This document shows, in pieces, positions 54,919 through 64,000 of a stretch of 64,000 bases of DNA. The stretch spans positions 48,566-112,565 of the forward strand of contig NZ_PKIZ01000007.1 in NCBI RefSeq assembly GCF_002847825.1, read 5' to 3'. Numbering within the stretch: the first letter of the stretch is position 1; every line of letters begins with the position of its first letter. The notes under the pieces were generated by a model. That model saw only the letters and a program-made list of their open reading frames with translations. It had not been told where the DNA came from and did not search any database. The position numbers and the translations under genes are program-made. The stretch is from Kytococcus schroeteri. Its GTDB lineage: Bacteria; Actinomycetota; Actinomycetes; Actinomycetales; Dermatophilaceae.

Positions 54919-56099
54919 GCGCACTCGTCATCAACGCCGGCTCCTCGTCGGTGAAGTTCCAGGTCCTCGACCCCGGGTCCGGCCAGGTGCACGCCAAGGG
55001 CCTGGTGGAGCGCATCGGCGAGCCGTCCGGTGAGGCCACGCTCGTGCTGCGCGGCGAGGAGTCCGGGGTGCAGCAGCCCTTCACCGACCACACCGAGGCC
55101 CTCGGCTGGGTGCTCGACCGGCTGGGGGAGGGCGGCCTGCTGGAGGAGGTCGAGGTGGTGGGCCACCGCGTCGTCCACGGCGGCCGCCGCTTCACCGCAC
55201 CGGTGCTCCTCGACGACGCCGTGGTGGAGGTGGTGCGCGAGCTCTCCCCGCTGGCGCCGCTGCACAACCCCGCCAACGTGCTGGGCATCGAGGCCGCCCG
55301 CCAACACCTGCCGCAGGTGCCGCACGTGGGTGTCTTCGACACCGCCTTCTTCGCCGACCTGCCGGCCGAGGCACGCACCTACGCCCTGGACGCCGAGGTG
55401 GCCGAGCGCCACCGCATCGCCCGGTACGGCTTCCACGGCACGAGCCACGACTACGTCTCCGACCGCGCCGCGCGCGACCTGGGCCGCTCCCGCGAGGACC
55501 TGCGCACGGTGGTGCTCCACCTGGGCAACGGGGCGTCGGCCTCGGCGGTGCGCTACGGCCGGCCCGTGGACACGACCATGGGCATGACGCCCTTGGAGGG
55601 CCTGGTCATGGGCACCCGGACCGGCGATCTCGACCCCGGCGTCATCCTCCACCTGCAACGTCAGGGCATGAGCGCCGTCGAGGTGGACGAGCTGCTCAAC
55701 CGTCGCAGCGGCCTCAAGGGCATGACCGGCACGGGCGACATGCGCGAGGTGCGCGCCGCGGCCACCGCCGGCGACGAGCGGGCCCGGCTGGCCCTCGACG
55801 TCTCCCTGCACCGCCTGGTGCGCTACGTGGGGGCCTTCCACGCCGTGATGGGCGGCCTGGACGCGCTGGTCTTCACCGCCGGCGTCGGGGAGAACAACGT
55901 GGAGCTGCGCGCCGAGCTCTGCGAGCGGCTGGCCGCACTGGGGGTGGTGCTCGACGAGCAGGCCAACGCCTCGGTGCCGCGGGGTACGGCCGGCTCCACC
56001 GTCGTCTCCGCGCCGGAGTCGTCGGTGGCGGTGCTGGTGACCCCCACCAACGAGGAGCTCGCCATCGCGCGCGCGGCCCAGGAGGCAGTGGCAGGCTGA
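54915..56099 (+). CDS. ackA: Acetate kinase
   Basis: 394 residues. Produces ATP and acetate from acetyl phosphate, or the reverse. Acetokinase signatures are LVINAGSSSVKF (about 4-15), the HRVVHGG strand, RYGFHGTSHDYVS and VVLHLGNGASASAV, with FTAGVGENN near the C-terminus. GTG start overlaps the pta stop, so the Pta-AckA pathway is made as one unit. Start of the aldehyde dehydrogenase gene follows 5 bases later. Confidence 0.97.
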   Translation: MSALVINAGSSSVKFQVLDPGSGQVHAKGLVERIGEPSGEATLVLRGEESGVQQPFTDHTEALGWVLDRLGEGGLLEEVEVVGHRVVHGGRRFTAPVLLDDAVVEVVRELSPLAPLHNPANVLGIEAARQHLPQVPHVGVFDTAFFADLPAEARTYALDAEVAERHRIARYGFHGTSHDYVSDRAARDLGRSREDLRTVVLHLGNGASASAVRYGRPVDTTMGMTPLEGLVMGTRTGDLDPGVILHLQRQGMSAVEVDELLNRRSGLKGMTGTGDMREVRAAATAGDERARLALDVSLHRLVRYVGAFHAVMGGLDALVFTAGVGENNVELRAELCERLAALGVVLDEQANASVPRGTAGSTVVSAPESSVAVLVTPTNEELAIARAAQEAVAG

Positions 56100-56104
56100 G
56101 GGGC

Positions 56105-57606
56105 ATGACCTCCCACGCAGACCTGCAGCAGCGCCTCCACGACCTCGCACCCGCCTCCTGGACCGGCCTGTACGTCGGCGGGGCGTGGCGCGAGGCCACC
56201 GGCGGCGGGACCTTCGCCGTCACCGACCCCAGCGACGGCACCGTCCTGCGCGAGGTGGCCGACGCCACCGTCGAGGACGGCGTGGCCGCCCTGGACGCCG
56301 CGGTGGGGGCCGCGGCCGACTGGGCAGCGACCCCGGCCCGGGAGCGCTCGGACGTGCTCCGCCGCGCCTTCGACCTGCTCACCGAGCGCACCGAGGACGT
56401 CGCCGCCCTCATGACGCTGGAGATGGGCAAGTCCCTCGAGGAGTCCCGCGGCGAGGTGGCCTACGGCGCCGAGTTCCTGCGCTGGTTCTCCGAGGAGGCG
56501 GTGCGCCTGGAGGGCCGCATGGTGCCTGCCCCCGCCGGCGGGTCCACCATCCTCACCCGCCGCAAGCCGGTGGGGCCGGTGTACGCCATCACCCCGTGGA
56601 ACTTCCCGCTGGCCATGGGCACCCGCAAGGTGGGCCCGGCGCTCGCGGCAGGCTGCACGGTGGTGCTCAAGCCCGCCGAGGCCACGCCGCTCACCGCGAT
56701 GCTGCTCGTGGACGTGCTCGCCGAGGCGGGTGTGCCGGCGGGCGTGGTCAACCTCGTGACCACCGCCGACGCGAAGGCGGTGTCCTCCCGCATCATCACC
56801 GACCCGCGGCTGCGCAAGCTGACTTTCACCGGGTCCACCCCGGTGGGCACCTCCCTGCAGGAGCAGGCGGCCCCGGGCCTGCTGCGCACGTCCATGGAGC
56901 TCGGCGGCAACGCGCCGTTCGTGGTGCTCGACGACGCCGACCTGGACGCCGCGGTGGAGGGTGCGATGGCGGCCAAGTTCCGCAACATCGGGCAGGCCTG
57001 CACGGCGGCCAACCGCTTCGTGGTGCAGCGCGGCGTGGCCGAGGAGTTCACCCGCCGCCTGGCCGAGGCGGCCGCGGCCCGGCGGGTCGGGCGCGGGGCG
57101 ACGAGGGCACGGACCTGGGCCCCCTGGTCGATGCCGACGCCCTGGCCAAGGTGACCGAGCTCGTCACCGACGCGCTGGACCGCGGTGCCACCGTGGCCAC
57201 CGGCGGCCCCGAGGCCAGCGCGGCGCTGCGCGCCGACCTGCCCGAGGGCGGCAGCTGGTACGCGCCCACCGTGCTGGCCGACGTGCCGGCCGGGGCGCGC
57301 CTCCTGGCCGAGGAGGTCTTCGGCCCGGTGGCGCCGGTGCACGTGGTGGACACCGAGGAGGAGGCGCTGGCGGCGGCCAACGACACCGAGTTCGGCCTCG
57401 TCGGCTTCGTCTACTCCCGTGACGTCTCGCGGCTCATGCGCTTCTCGGCGGGCCTGCAGACCGGCATGGTCGGGCTCAACATGGGCGTGGTCTCCCAGCC
57501 CGCGGCACCCTTCGGCGGCGTGAAGCACTCCGGCCTGGGGCGCGAGGGCGGTCACGAGGGCGTGGAGGAGTATCTCGACACGCAGTACCTCGGTCTGGCC
57601 GACTGA
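56105..57606 (+). pseudogene. gabD: Succinate-semialdehyde-type aldehyde dehydrogenase, interrupted by a one-base frameshift
   Basis: NAD(P)-dependent aldehyde dehydrogenase of the succinate-semialdehyde group, about 500 residues if restored. The first frame (to about 57097) includes AITPWNFPLAMGTRKVGPALAAG, the catalytic Glu in SMELGGNAPFVVLDDAD and the catalytic Cys in IGQACTAANRF. The reading frame changes at a GGGG run (57095-57098): adding one G restores GDEGTDLGPL and then EEVFGPVAPVHVVDTEEEAL and AAPFGGVKHSGLGREGG. Without correction the product ends about residue 349. Both catalytic residues lie before the break, but the C-terminal substrate and oligomerisation region would be lost. 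A sequencing or assembly indel is as likely as a real mutation. Confidence 0.85.
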
Positions 57607-57787
57607 GAGTGGTGCGGCGCGGGGGGCCCAAACGCCCTGCGGCGGTGACCGGTACACGGTGGTCGGTCAGTTTTCGGTCAAGGAACCCGGGCGCCTCTGG
57701 ACGGGTGGGGCGGGCCTCCCTAGCCTGCCCGACGGTGCCCGGGTGCCCGGGCCCGCACGCCCCGACCCCTCACCAGGACGCGCACTC

Positions 57788-58633
57788 ATGTCTCGTACCC
57801 GCACGCTCGCTGCTGCCACCCTCCTGCTCGCCGCCCTCTCCGCACCGGCCGTCGCCAGCGGCACCGGCGACGCCGCCCCGGACGACCTCCCCACCTCGGG
57901 GGAGGGCGCCACGATGGGCTCCACCCTCCCCGTCGAGGAGCCCGGTTCCGTCACCGCCTTCGGTCGCGCCCCCATCGACCCGGTGGCCGAGCTCACCCAC
58001 GGCCCCTACGGCGTGGACACGAGTGGCCACACCACCATCGAGGACTGGCAGTGGTTCACCGACCACTCGGCCCAGTTCGTGTGGATCAAGGCCACCGAGG
58101 GCACCTACCTGGCCACCGACTCCTTCAGCGACCAGTGGAAGGGCGCCACCGAGCAGGGGATGCTCCGGGGCAGCTACCACTTCGCCAACCCGGAGGTCTC
58201 CTCCGGACGCCAGCAGGCCGAGTACTTCGTGGCCCACCGCGGCGGCTGGAGCCCGGACGGCCGCACCCTGCCTGGCGCGCTGGACATGGAGTACAACCCC
58301 TACGGCCCGGTCTGCTACGGCAAGTCCCAGGCCGAGATGGCCGCCTGGGCCCGGGACTTCATCACCCGCTACGAGGAGCTCACCGGGGTCAAGCCGGTCG
58401 TCTACACCAACGCCCACTGGTGGAACACCTGCGTGGGCACGGCCGACTTCTCGGACGTGAAGCTCTGGCTGGCCCGCTACTCCAGCGCCCCCGGCATCGC
58501 GCCCAAGTCGTGGTCGATGCACGGCGCCACCCACACCATCTGGCAGGCCTACCCCGTGGACGCCCACGGGTACGACGTGAACCGCGTGCACGGCGACCGC
58601 GCCGACCTGGAGCGGCTGGCGCGCCGGGGCTGA
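57788..58633 (+). CDS. Secreted GH25 lysozyme
   Basis: 281 residues. Starts MSRTRTLAAATLLLAALSAP, a clear Sec signal peptide with cleavage near AVASG. A Pro/Thr/Ser-rich linker precedes the GH25 barrel. The catalytic acidic residues are in GPYGVDTSGHTTIEDW and ALDMEYNPYG; GSYHFANPE and WLARYSS further match N-acetylmuramidases. Two Cys residues in the mature protein (VCYGKS and NTCVG) may form a disulfide. Likely acts in wall turnover or against other Gram-positives. A TAGCCT at 57721-57726 could be its -10. The family fits well; the biological target is unknown. Confidence 0.92.
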   Translation: MSRTRTLAAATLLLAALSAPAVASGTGDAAPDDLPTSGEGATMGSTLPVEEPGSVTAFGRAPIDPVAELTHGPYGVDTSGHTTIEDWQWFTDHSAQFVWIKATEGTYLATDSFSDQWKGATEQGMLRGSYHFANPEVSSGRQQAEYFVAHRGGWSPDGRTLPGALDMEYNPYGPVCYGKSQAEMAAWARDFITRYEELTGVKPVVYTNAHWWNTCVGTADFSDVKLWLARYSSAPGIAPKSWSMHGATHTIWQAYPVDAHGYDVNRVHGDRADLERLARRG

Positions 58634-58662
58634 GCACCCGCTGGGACCCCGGGGGTGGGCCG

Positions 58663-58668
58663 TACGCT
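58663..58668 (+). promoter_or_regulatory. Probable -10 element of dxr
   Basis: TACGCT seven bases before the dxr ATG, without a ribosome site, suggesting a leaderless transcript. Confidence 0.4.
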
Positions 58669-58675
58669 GGCGCCC

Positions 58676-59860
58676 ATGTCTCCGCGCCGCGTCACGCTCC
58701 TGGGGTCCACCGGCTCCATCGGCACCCAGGCCCTGCAGGTCGTCGACCAGAACCCCGGACGCTTCACCGTCCACGGGCTGGCGGCCGGCGGCAGCGACCT
58801 GGCCCTCCTGGCCCGCCAGGTGGTGACGGCCCGTCCCGAGGTGGTGGCCCTCGCCCGGGGCACCGAGGCCGAGCTGCGCGCCGCCCTGGCCGCCACGCCG
58901 GGCGGCGAGGCGCTGCGCCCCCGCGTGCTCACGGGGCCGGACGCCGCCACCGAGCTGGCCGCCGAGCCCGTGGACGTGGTGCTCAACGGCATCACCGGGT
59001 CCATCGGCCTGCGTCCCACCCTCGCGGCGCTCGAGGCCGGCAGCACCCTGGCGCTGGCCAACAAGGAGTCGCTCATCGTGGGCGGGCCGCTCGTGGAGGC
59101 CGCACGCCGACGCCCCGACCAGATCGTGCCCGTGGACTCCGAGCACGCCGCCATCGCCCAGTGCCTGGCCTCCGGGCGCGCCCAGGAGGTGCGCCGGCTG
59201 GTCGTGACGGCCTCCGGCGGCCCCTTCCGCGGCCGCACCCGCGCCGAGCTCGAGGGCGTGACGCCCGCCGAGGCCCTGGCCCACCCGAACTTCGCCATGG
59301 GTCACGTCATCACCACCAACTCGGCCACGCTGGTCAACAAGGGCCTGGAGGTCATCGAGGCCCACCTGCTCTTCGGGGTGCCCTACGAGCGCATCCAGGT
59401 GGTGGTGCACCCGCAGCAGCAGATCCACTCGATGGTGGAGTTCCACGACGGCTCCACCATCGCCCAGATCGGGCCTCCGCGGATGCTCGTGCCCATCGCG
59501 CTGGGGCTGAGCTGGCCGGAGCGGCTCACCGACGTGGACGAGCCCACGGACTGGACCACCCCCATGCAGTGGGACTTCGCCCCGCTCGATGCCGAGGCCT
59601 TCCCGGCGGTGGACCTCGCCGTGCACGTGGGTCGCCTCGGCGGCACGGCCCCGGCGGTCTACAACGCGGCCAACGAGGAGTGCGTGGAGGCCTTCCACGA
59701 CGGCCGGCTGCCGTTCACCGGCATCGTGGACACCGTCGCGCAGGTGGTGGAGCAGCTGGGTGCCGGGGGAGAGGAGTCGCTCACCCTGGACGACGTGCTG
59801 GCCGCCGAGGACCGCGCCCGCGAGGCCGCCCACCGCGCCATCGAGGGGCACGCGGCGTGA
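58676..59860 (+). CDS. dxr: 1-Deoxy-D-xylulose-5-phosphate reductoisomerase
   Basis: 394 residues. Second enzyme of the MEP isoprenoid pathway. N-terminal NADPH-binding GSTGSIG (about 10-16), ALANKESLI, PVDSEHAAIAQCL and ASGGPFRG around the metal/substrate site, and the flexible loop HPQQQIHSMVEFHDGS are all present. The C-terminal helical domain is intact. It forms with rseP and ispG a block where two MEP-pathway genes flank an intramembrane protease gene, as in many actinobacteria. Confidence 0.97.
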   Translation: MSPRRVTLLGSTGSIGTQALQVVDQNPGRFTVHGLAAGGSDLALLARQVVTARPEVVALARGTEAELRAALAATPGGEALRPRVLTGPDAATELAAEPVDVVLNGITGSIGLRPTLAALEAGSTLALANKESLIVGGPLVEAARRRPDQIVPVDSEHAAIAQCLASGRAQEVRRLVVTASGGPFRGRTRAELEGVTPAEALAHPNFAMGHVITTNSATLVNKGLEVIEAHLLFGVPYERIQVVVHPQQQIHSMVEFHDGSTIAQIGPPRMLVPIALGLSWPERLTDVDEPTDWTTPMQWDFAPLDAEAFPAVDLAVHVGRLGGTAPAVYNAANEECVEAFHDGRLPFTGIVDTVAQVVEQLGAGGEESLTLDDVLAAEDRAREAAHRAIEGHAA

Positions 59861-61179
59861 TGCTCTACCTGCTGGGCGTGCTGGTGGTCTTCCTGGGCAT
59901 CTGCGCCTCCATCGCCCTGCACGAGGTGGGCCACCTGCTGCCGGCCAAGGCCTCGCGGGTGCGGGTCACGCAGTACATGGTCGGCTTCGGCCCCACCCTG
60001 TGGTCCACCCGCCGGGGGGAGACCGAGTACGGCGTCAAGGCAATCCCGTTGGGCGGGTACATCCGCATGATCGGCATGCTGCCGCCGCGCCGTGAGGACC
60101 CGGCCGGCACGGTCCGCCGCAGCTCCACCGGCCTGCTCGACCAGGTCTCCGAGGACGCGCGCGCCGCGGCCCTGGAGGAGGTGCGCCCCGAGGACGCCGA
60201 CCGCGTCTTCTACAAGCTGCCGGTCTGGCGCAAGGTCATGATCATGCTCGGCGGGCCGCTGGTGAACCTGCTCATCGCCGTGGTGCTGCTCACGGGGCTG
60301 CTGACCCTGCACGGCACGGCCCAGCCGACCACGACCGTCAAGGCCGTGGTGGAGTGCGTGACCGACGACCCGCAGGCCACGCAGTGCGGTCCGGGGGACG
60401 ACCCGAGTCCCGCCGCCGCGGCCGGGCTCCGGCCGGGTGACCACATCGTGGAGGTGGCCGGTGCGCCGGTGGACTCCTGGCAGCAGGTCACCGACGCCAT
60501 CCGCAGCGGGGGCGACCATCCCCTGCCGCTGGTGGTGGAGCGCGACGGAGAGCGGGTCGAGCTCACCGCCCACCCGGTGCTGCGCGAGCGGCCGAAGGTG
60601 GTCGACGGCGAGGTCGTCGAGCGCGACGGCCAGCCGGTCACCGAGGAGGTCGGCTACCTGGGCGCCTCCCCGGCGCACGAGATGGTGCGCCAGCCGCTCT
60701 CGGCGGTGCCCCCGGCGGTCGGCGACGGGCTGTGGCGCACCGCCTCGGTGGTGTTCACCATCCCGGCGCGCCTGTGGGACGTGGGCCAGACCGTGCTGGG
60801 TCTGGAGGAGCGCGACCCCAACGGTCCGATGTCGGTGGTCGGCGTGGGTCGCGTGGCCGGGGAGGTGACCTCGAGCCAGGAGCTCGGCCTCGACTGGGGT
60901 GAGCGCGTGGCCTTCTGGGGCAGCCTGCTGGCCGGTCTCAATCTGGCCCTGTTCGTGTTCAACCTCGTGCCGCTGCTGCCCCTGGACGGTGGGCACGTGG
61001 CCGGCGCGCTGTGGGAGGGGACCCGACGCGCGTGGGCCCGCCTGCGCGGACTGCCGGACCCCGGGTACGTCGACGTGGCCCGCATGATGCCGCTGGCCAC
61101 CGGCATGGCCGTGGTGCTGCTGGGCATGTCCCTGCTGCTGATCTACGCCGACATCGTGGCGCCGGTGAGCCTCGGCTGA
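59860..61179 (+). CDS. rseP: Site-2 intramembrane metalloprotease (RseP-like, M50)
   Basis: 439 residues. Zinc protease that cleaves anti-sigma factors or other membrane proteins inside the bilayer. The zinc motif HEVGH is at 21-25 in the first membrane segment; the second ligand motif is in FNLVPLLPLDGGH near residue 375. A PDZ domain (about 190-260) contains GLRPGDHIVEVAGAPV. Four membrane segments are visible. The start is the ATG overlapping the dxr stop (TGATG); a GTG one codon earlier is an alternative. ispG follows after 21 bases. Confidence 0.94.
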   Translation: MLYLLGVLVVFLGICASIALHEVGHLLPAKASRVRVTQYMVGFGPTLWSTRRGETEYGVKAIPLGGYIRMIGMLPPRREDPAGTVRRSSTGLLDQVSEDARAAALEEVRPEDADRVFYKLPVWRKVMIMLGGPLVNLLIAVVLLTGLLTLHGTAQPTTTVKAVVECVTDDPQATQCGPGDDPSPAAAAGLRPGDHIVEVAGAPVDSWQQVTDAIRSGGDHPLPLVVERDGERVELTAHPVLRERPKVVDGEVVERDGQPVTEEVGYLGASPAHEMVRQPLSAVPPAVGDGLWRTASVVFTIPARLWDVGQTVLGLEERDPNGPMSVVGVGRVAGEVTSSQELGLDWGERVAFWGSLLAGLNLALFVFNLVPLLPLDGGHVAGALWEGTRRAWARLRGLPDPGYVDVARMMPLATGMAVVLLGMSLLLIYADIVAPVSLG

Positions 61180-61188
61180 GCCGCTTGC

Positions 61189-61194
61189 GATACT
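61189..61194 (+). promoter_or_regulatory. Probable -10 element of ispG
   Basis: GATACT six bases before the ATG of ispG, with no Shine-Dalgarno. Confidence 0.4.
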
Positions 61195-61200
61195 GGGGGC

Positions 61201-62358
<1,158 letters not shown>

Positions 62359-62372
62359 GCAGCGGGGACCGG

Positions 62373-62588
62373 ATGGCCAGGCAGAGGATTCCTGTGCCGG
62401 AGCTCGTCATCGGGCTGTTCGCCCTGGTCGCGTTGTCGACCATCGCGGACGGTGGCGGCTCGCCGGTGTACCTGACAGTGGCCGCCCTGTCCATCCCGTC
62501 GATGCCCGTCGCGGCCGTCCTGGTCACCGTGGCCACCACCGCCTACGTCGTGACCTACGCCAGGACGCGCCGCGGGGTCGACGCCTGA
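62373..62588 (+). CDS. Small two-helix membrane protein
   Basis: 71 residues, unknown function. Two hydrophobic segments, about 9-25 (ELVIGLFALVALSTIAD) and 37-62 (ALSIPSMPVAAVLVTVATTAYVV), followed by a short basic tail ARTRRGVDA. ATG start with no clear ribosome site 14 bases after ispG, so it may be co-transcribed. A strong hairpin follows 6 bases after the stop, which supports a real gene end here. Confidence 0.5.
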   Translation: MARQRIPVPELVIGLFALVALSTIADGGGSPVYLTVAALSIPSMPVAAVLVTVATTAYVVTYARTRRGVDA

Positions 62589-62593
62589 GGAGC

Positions 62594-62640
62594 GCACGTC
62601 GGGGGCCCGGGCACGTCACGTCCCCGGGCCCCCGACGTGC
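62594..62640. terminator. Bidirectional hairpin after the 71-codon gene
   Basis: Perfect 18-bp stem GCACGTCGGGGGCCCGGG with an 11-base loop, located between the convergent ends of the 71-codon gene and the 42-codon gene. Confidence 0.65.
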
Positions 62641-62654
62641 GTGGTCCGCTCGCC

Positions 62655-62783
62655 TCAGAAGAGGTTGACGGCCAGGTTGAGCAGGACCGTCAGCGCGACC
62701 GAGGCGATGACGGAGAACAGGATCATGGCCAGGCAGCCGGGGCCGCCGCCGAGGGGGCGGACGTCGGTGTTGCCGATGCGCAT
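62655..62783 (-). CDS. 42-residue membrane microprotein
   Basis: Reads [20 protein letters not shown] then a hydrophobic helix [19 protein letters not shown] and ends NLF. It resembles small actinobacterial proteins with a Gly-rich cytosolic start and one membrane helix; function unknown. The ATG at 62783 has TAGCCT six bases upstream (62790-62795) and no ribosome site, the same leaderless pattern as larger genes nearby. A hairpin lies just past the stop. The short length limits confidence. Confidence 0.6.
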   Translation of the reverse strand: MRIGNTDVRPLGGGPGCLAMILFSVIASVALTVLLNLAVNLF

Positions 62784-62789
62784 GCCTCG

Positions 62790-62795
62790 AGGCTA
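62790..62795 (-). promoter_or_regulatory. Probable -10 element of the 42-codon gene
   Basis: TAGCCT on the minus strand six bases before the ATG. Confidence 0.35.
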
Positions 62796-62990
62796 GTGGG
62801 GGAGTGGCGCCGCCGCAGGTCGTGCCGGCGCACGGGGGCCGGCTGCGGGAGGTCACGGGCCGGTTGACGATCGGGCGTCCCCCTCGACGCTGCGGGGTGG
62901 CCGTGCCCACAATCGACGCGGAGCCGCGGGGCGTCCGTGACTCGGCGATGGCCGGCACGACCGGCGCGGCCGGCGGAGAGGCGGACGACC

Positions 62991-63876
62991 ATGAGTCTGC
63001 ACCTCCCGACCCCCGGATCCGGGTCCTATGCCGACGTCCACCGACGCAGCCTGGAGGACCCCGAGGGATTCTGGCTCGAGGCGGCCGGCGCCATCGACTG
63101 GGTGAAGCGCCCCACCCGGGCCCTGGACGACGCCGACGCACCGCTCTACCGGTGGTTCCCCGACGGAGAGCTCAAGGTGTGCTTCAACGTGCTGGACCGT
63201 CACGTCATCCACGGCCGCGGAGAGCAGGCGGCGCTCGTGTACGACTCCCCGGTCACCGGCACGCAGCGGACGTACACCTACGCGAGCTGCTCGACGAGGT
63301 GGTCCGCTGCGCCAGTGGGTTGCGGGACCTGGGCGTCGGCAAGGGCGACACCGTCGTCATCTACATGCCGATGGTGCCGCAGGCGGTCGTGGCGATGCTG
63401 GCGTGCGCCCGGCTGGGAGCCATCTGCCTGCGGATGCCGATGCCGCCGGGCACGCTGCCCACGCTGTGGGGCGACGACGAGCGCTACGTCTCCAGCTACC
63501 TCTCGGCCCACCCGGGCACCACCTCACCGGTGACGGCGGGATGGTGGACGGCGACGGCTACGTGCACGTCCTGGGCCGCACCGACGACGTGCTGAACGTG
63601 GCCGGGCACCGTCTCTCGAGCGGCTCGCTGGAGCAGGCGATCGCGGGGCACCCCTCGGTGGCCGAGTGCGCGGTCATGGGCGTGGCCGACCAGCTCAAGG
63701 GCCAGGTGCCGCGTGCCCTGGTGGTGCTCAAGGACGGTGTGGAGCTCGACGACGCCGGGCGGGAGGCCCTGGCGGCCGAGGTGGTGCAGCGGGTCCGCGA
63801 CGACGTGGGGGTGGTGGCCGCACTCAAGGAGGTGGACGTGGTGGAGGCCCTGCGGGAGGTGCCGCTGCGCCGCTGA
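62991..63876 (+). pseudogene. Decayed acyl-CoA (acetyl/propionyl-CoA type) synthetase
   Basis: Pieces of one adenylate-forming ligase are spread over three frames. Piece one starts at the ATG 62991 and includes [20 protein letters not shown] base is missing near 63284, after which [20 protein letters not shown] and [16 protein letters not shown] continue in another frame. At about 63420 the sequence jumps from LGAI to [16 protein letters not shown], skipping most of the adenylation core. A second missing base near 63515 restores [20 protein letters not shown] and the C-terminal lid. Near the end, VVEAL runs straight into REVPLRR, removing the KTRSGK motif with the catalytic Lys. Only about 290 of some 630 codons remain. 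Confidence 0.85.
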
Positions 63877-63917
63877 GGCGCGAGCCCGGCCGCCCGCCCG
63901 CACCGGCAGGGCAGCGC

Positions 63918-64000
63918 CTAGGTGTTCTCGGTCATCAGGTTGGTGACAGTCGGCTGGTGGGTGGGAGTCCTCTCAGGGCGCTGTGGCCGCGGTCAGTGTT
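63918..64000 (-). pseudogene. Possible 3' end of an IS481-type transposase
   Basis: At the window edge the minus strand reads RGHSALRGLPPTSRLS and, one base out of frame, TNLMTENT then TAG at 63918. Joined, this resembles the C-terminus of IS481-family transposases (HTALxGxPPxSR...TNL). A single missing base separates the two parts. No terminal inverted repeat could be recognised. Short and edge-located, so tentative. Confidence 0.35.

Noticed and set aside
57095..57098. Programmed -1 frameshifting in the aldehyde dehydrogenase
   Set aside because: A GGGG run alone is a poor slippery site; no heptameric X-XXY-YYZ signal or downstream pseudoknot was recognised. A base loss is simpler.
63403..63876. 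The C-terminal synthetase fragment as an independent small gene
   Set aside because: It is clearly the lid domain of the decayed synthetase, lacks the catalytic Lys motif and has no ribosome site at its start.

Overview
The window is about 64 kb of very GC-rich DNA with almost uniformly G/C-ending codons, many GTG starts and dense runs of genes that overlap by 1-4 bases (GTGA/ATGA junctions). The gene order (pncB-clpS-DUF2017; gltX-tRNAs; gpsA-ddl-DUF3515-thiL; rpmB/DAK2-recG-rsmD-coaD-yceD-rnc-mutM; acyP-smc-ftsY-ffh; rpsP-khpA-rimM-trmD-rplS-lepB-rnhB-DUF2469-yraN-comM-dprA-xerC; M23-rpsB-tsf-pyrH-frr-cdsA-rlmN; dxr-rseP-ispG) is the conserved chromosomal core of Actinomycetota. DUF3515, DUF2469, DUF2017 and the clpS-DUF2017 pair point to the same phylum, most likely Micrococcales. 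A Kytococcus- or Dermacoccaceae-like organism is a guess from general character, not a demonstrated assignment.

Layout. 1-4.6 kb: partial pncB and a fused PurL-PurQ type purL on the minus strand. 4.7-10.6 kb: clpS, DUF2017, gltX, tRNA-Gln, tRNA-Glu, an HU-like protein, gpsA, ddl. 10.6-20.6 kb: DUF3515 lipoprotein, thiL, rpmB, a DAK2/FakA-like protein, recG, rsmD, coaD, yceD, rnc, mutM and an unassigned two-helix membrane protein. 20.7-23.9 kb: a tightly coupled four-gene accessory cluster (PIG-L deacetylase, methyltransferase, acyl-CoA-dehydrogenase-like protein, family 2 glycosyltransferase) inserted into the core and running into acyP. 24.3-32 kb: smc, ftsY, a palindrome-rich intergenic segment, deoD, ffh. 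32-34 kb: amidohydrolase and GNAT. 34-45 kb: ribosome and tRNA maturation, an AGCS amino-acid carrier, two signal peptidases, RNase HII, DNA uptake and recombination genes. 45-51.5 kb: M23 peptidase, rpsB-tsf-pyrH-frr-cdsA, rlmN. 51.5-58.6 kb: a lifestyle block of LOG-family protein, pta-ackA, a frameshifted succinate-semialdehyde-type dehydrogenase and a secreted GH25 lysozyme. 58.7-62.4 kb: dxr, rseP, ispG. 62.4-64 kb: two tiny membrane proteins, a decayed acyl-CoA synthetase pseudogene and, at the edge, a possible IS481-type transposase remnant.

Most genes serve translation, tRNA and ribosome maturation, secretion (FtsY, Ffh, two signal peptidases), chromosome organisation (SMC, HU), isoprenoid and phospholipid synthesis, and cofactor synthesis. 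A recurring TANNNT hexamer lies 6-9 bases before many start codons that lack a Shine-Dalgarno sequence, suggesting widespread leaderless transcription. The most interesting undescribed items are the four-gene deacetylase/methyltransferase/ACAD/glycosyltransferase cluster and the array of GCACCGGTGC palindromes between ftsY and deoD. Frameshifts in the aldehyde dehydrogenase and the synthetase each look like single missing bases next to G/C runs, so an assembly artefact must be considered for the former.
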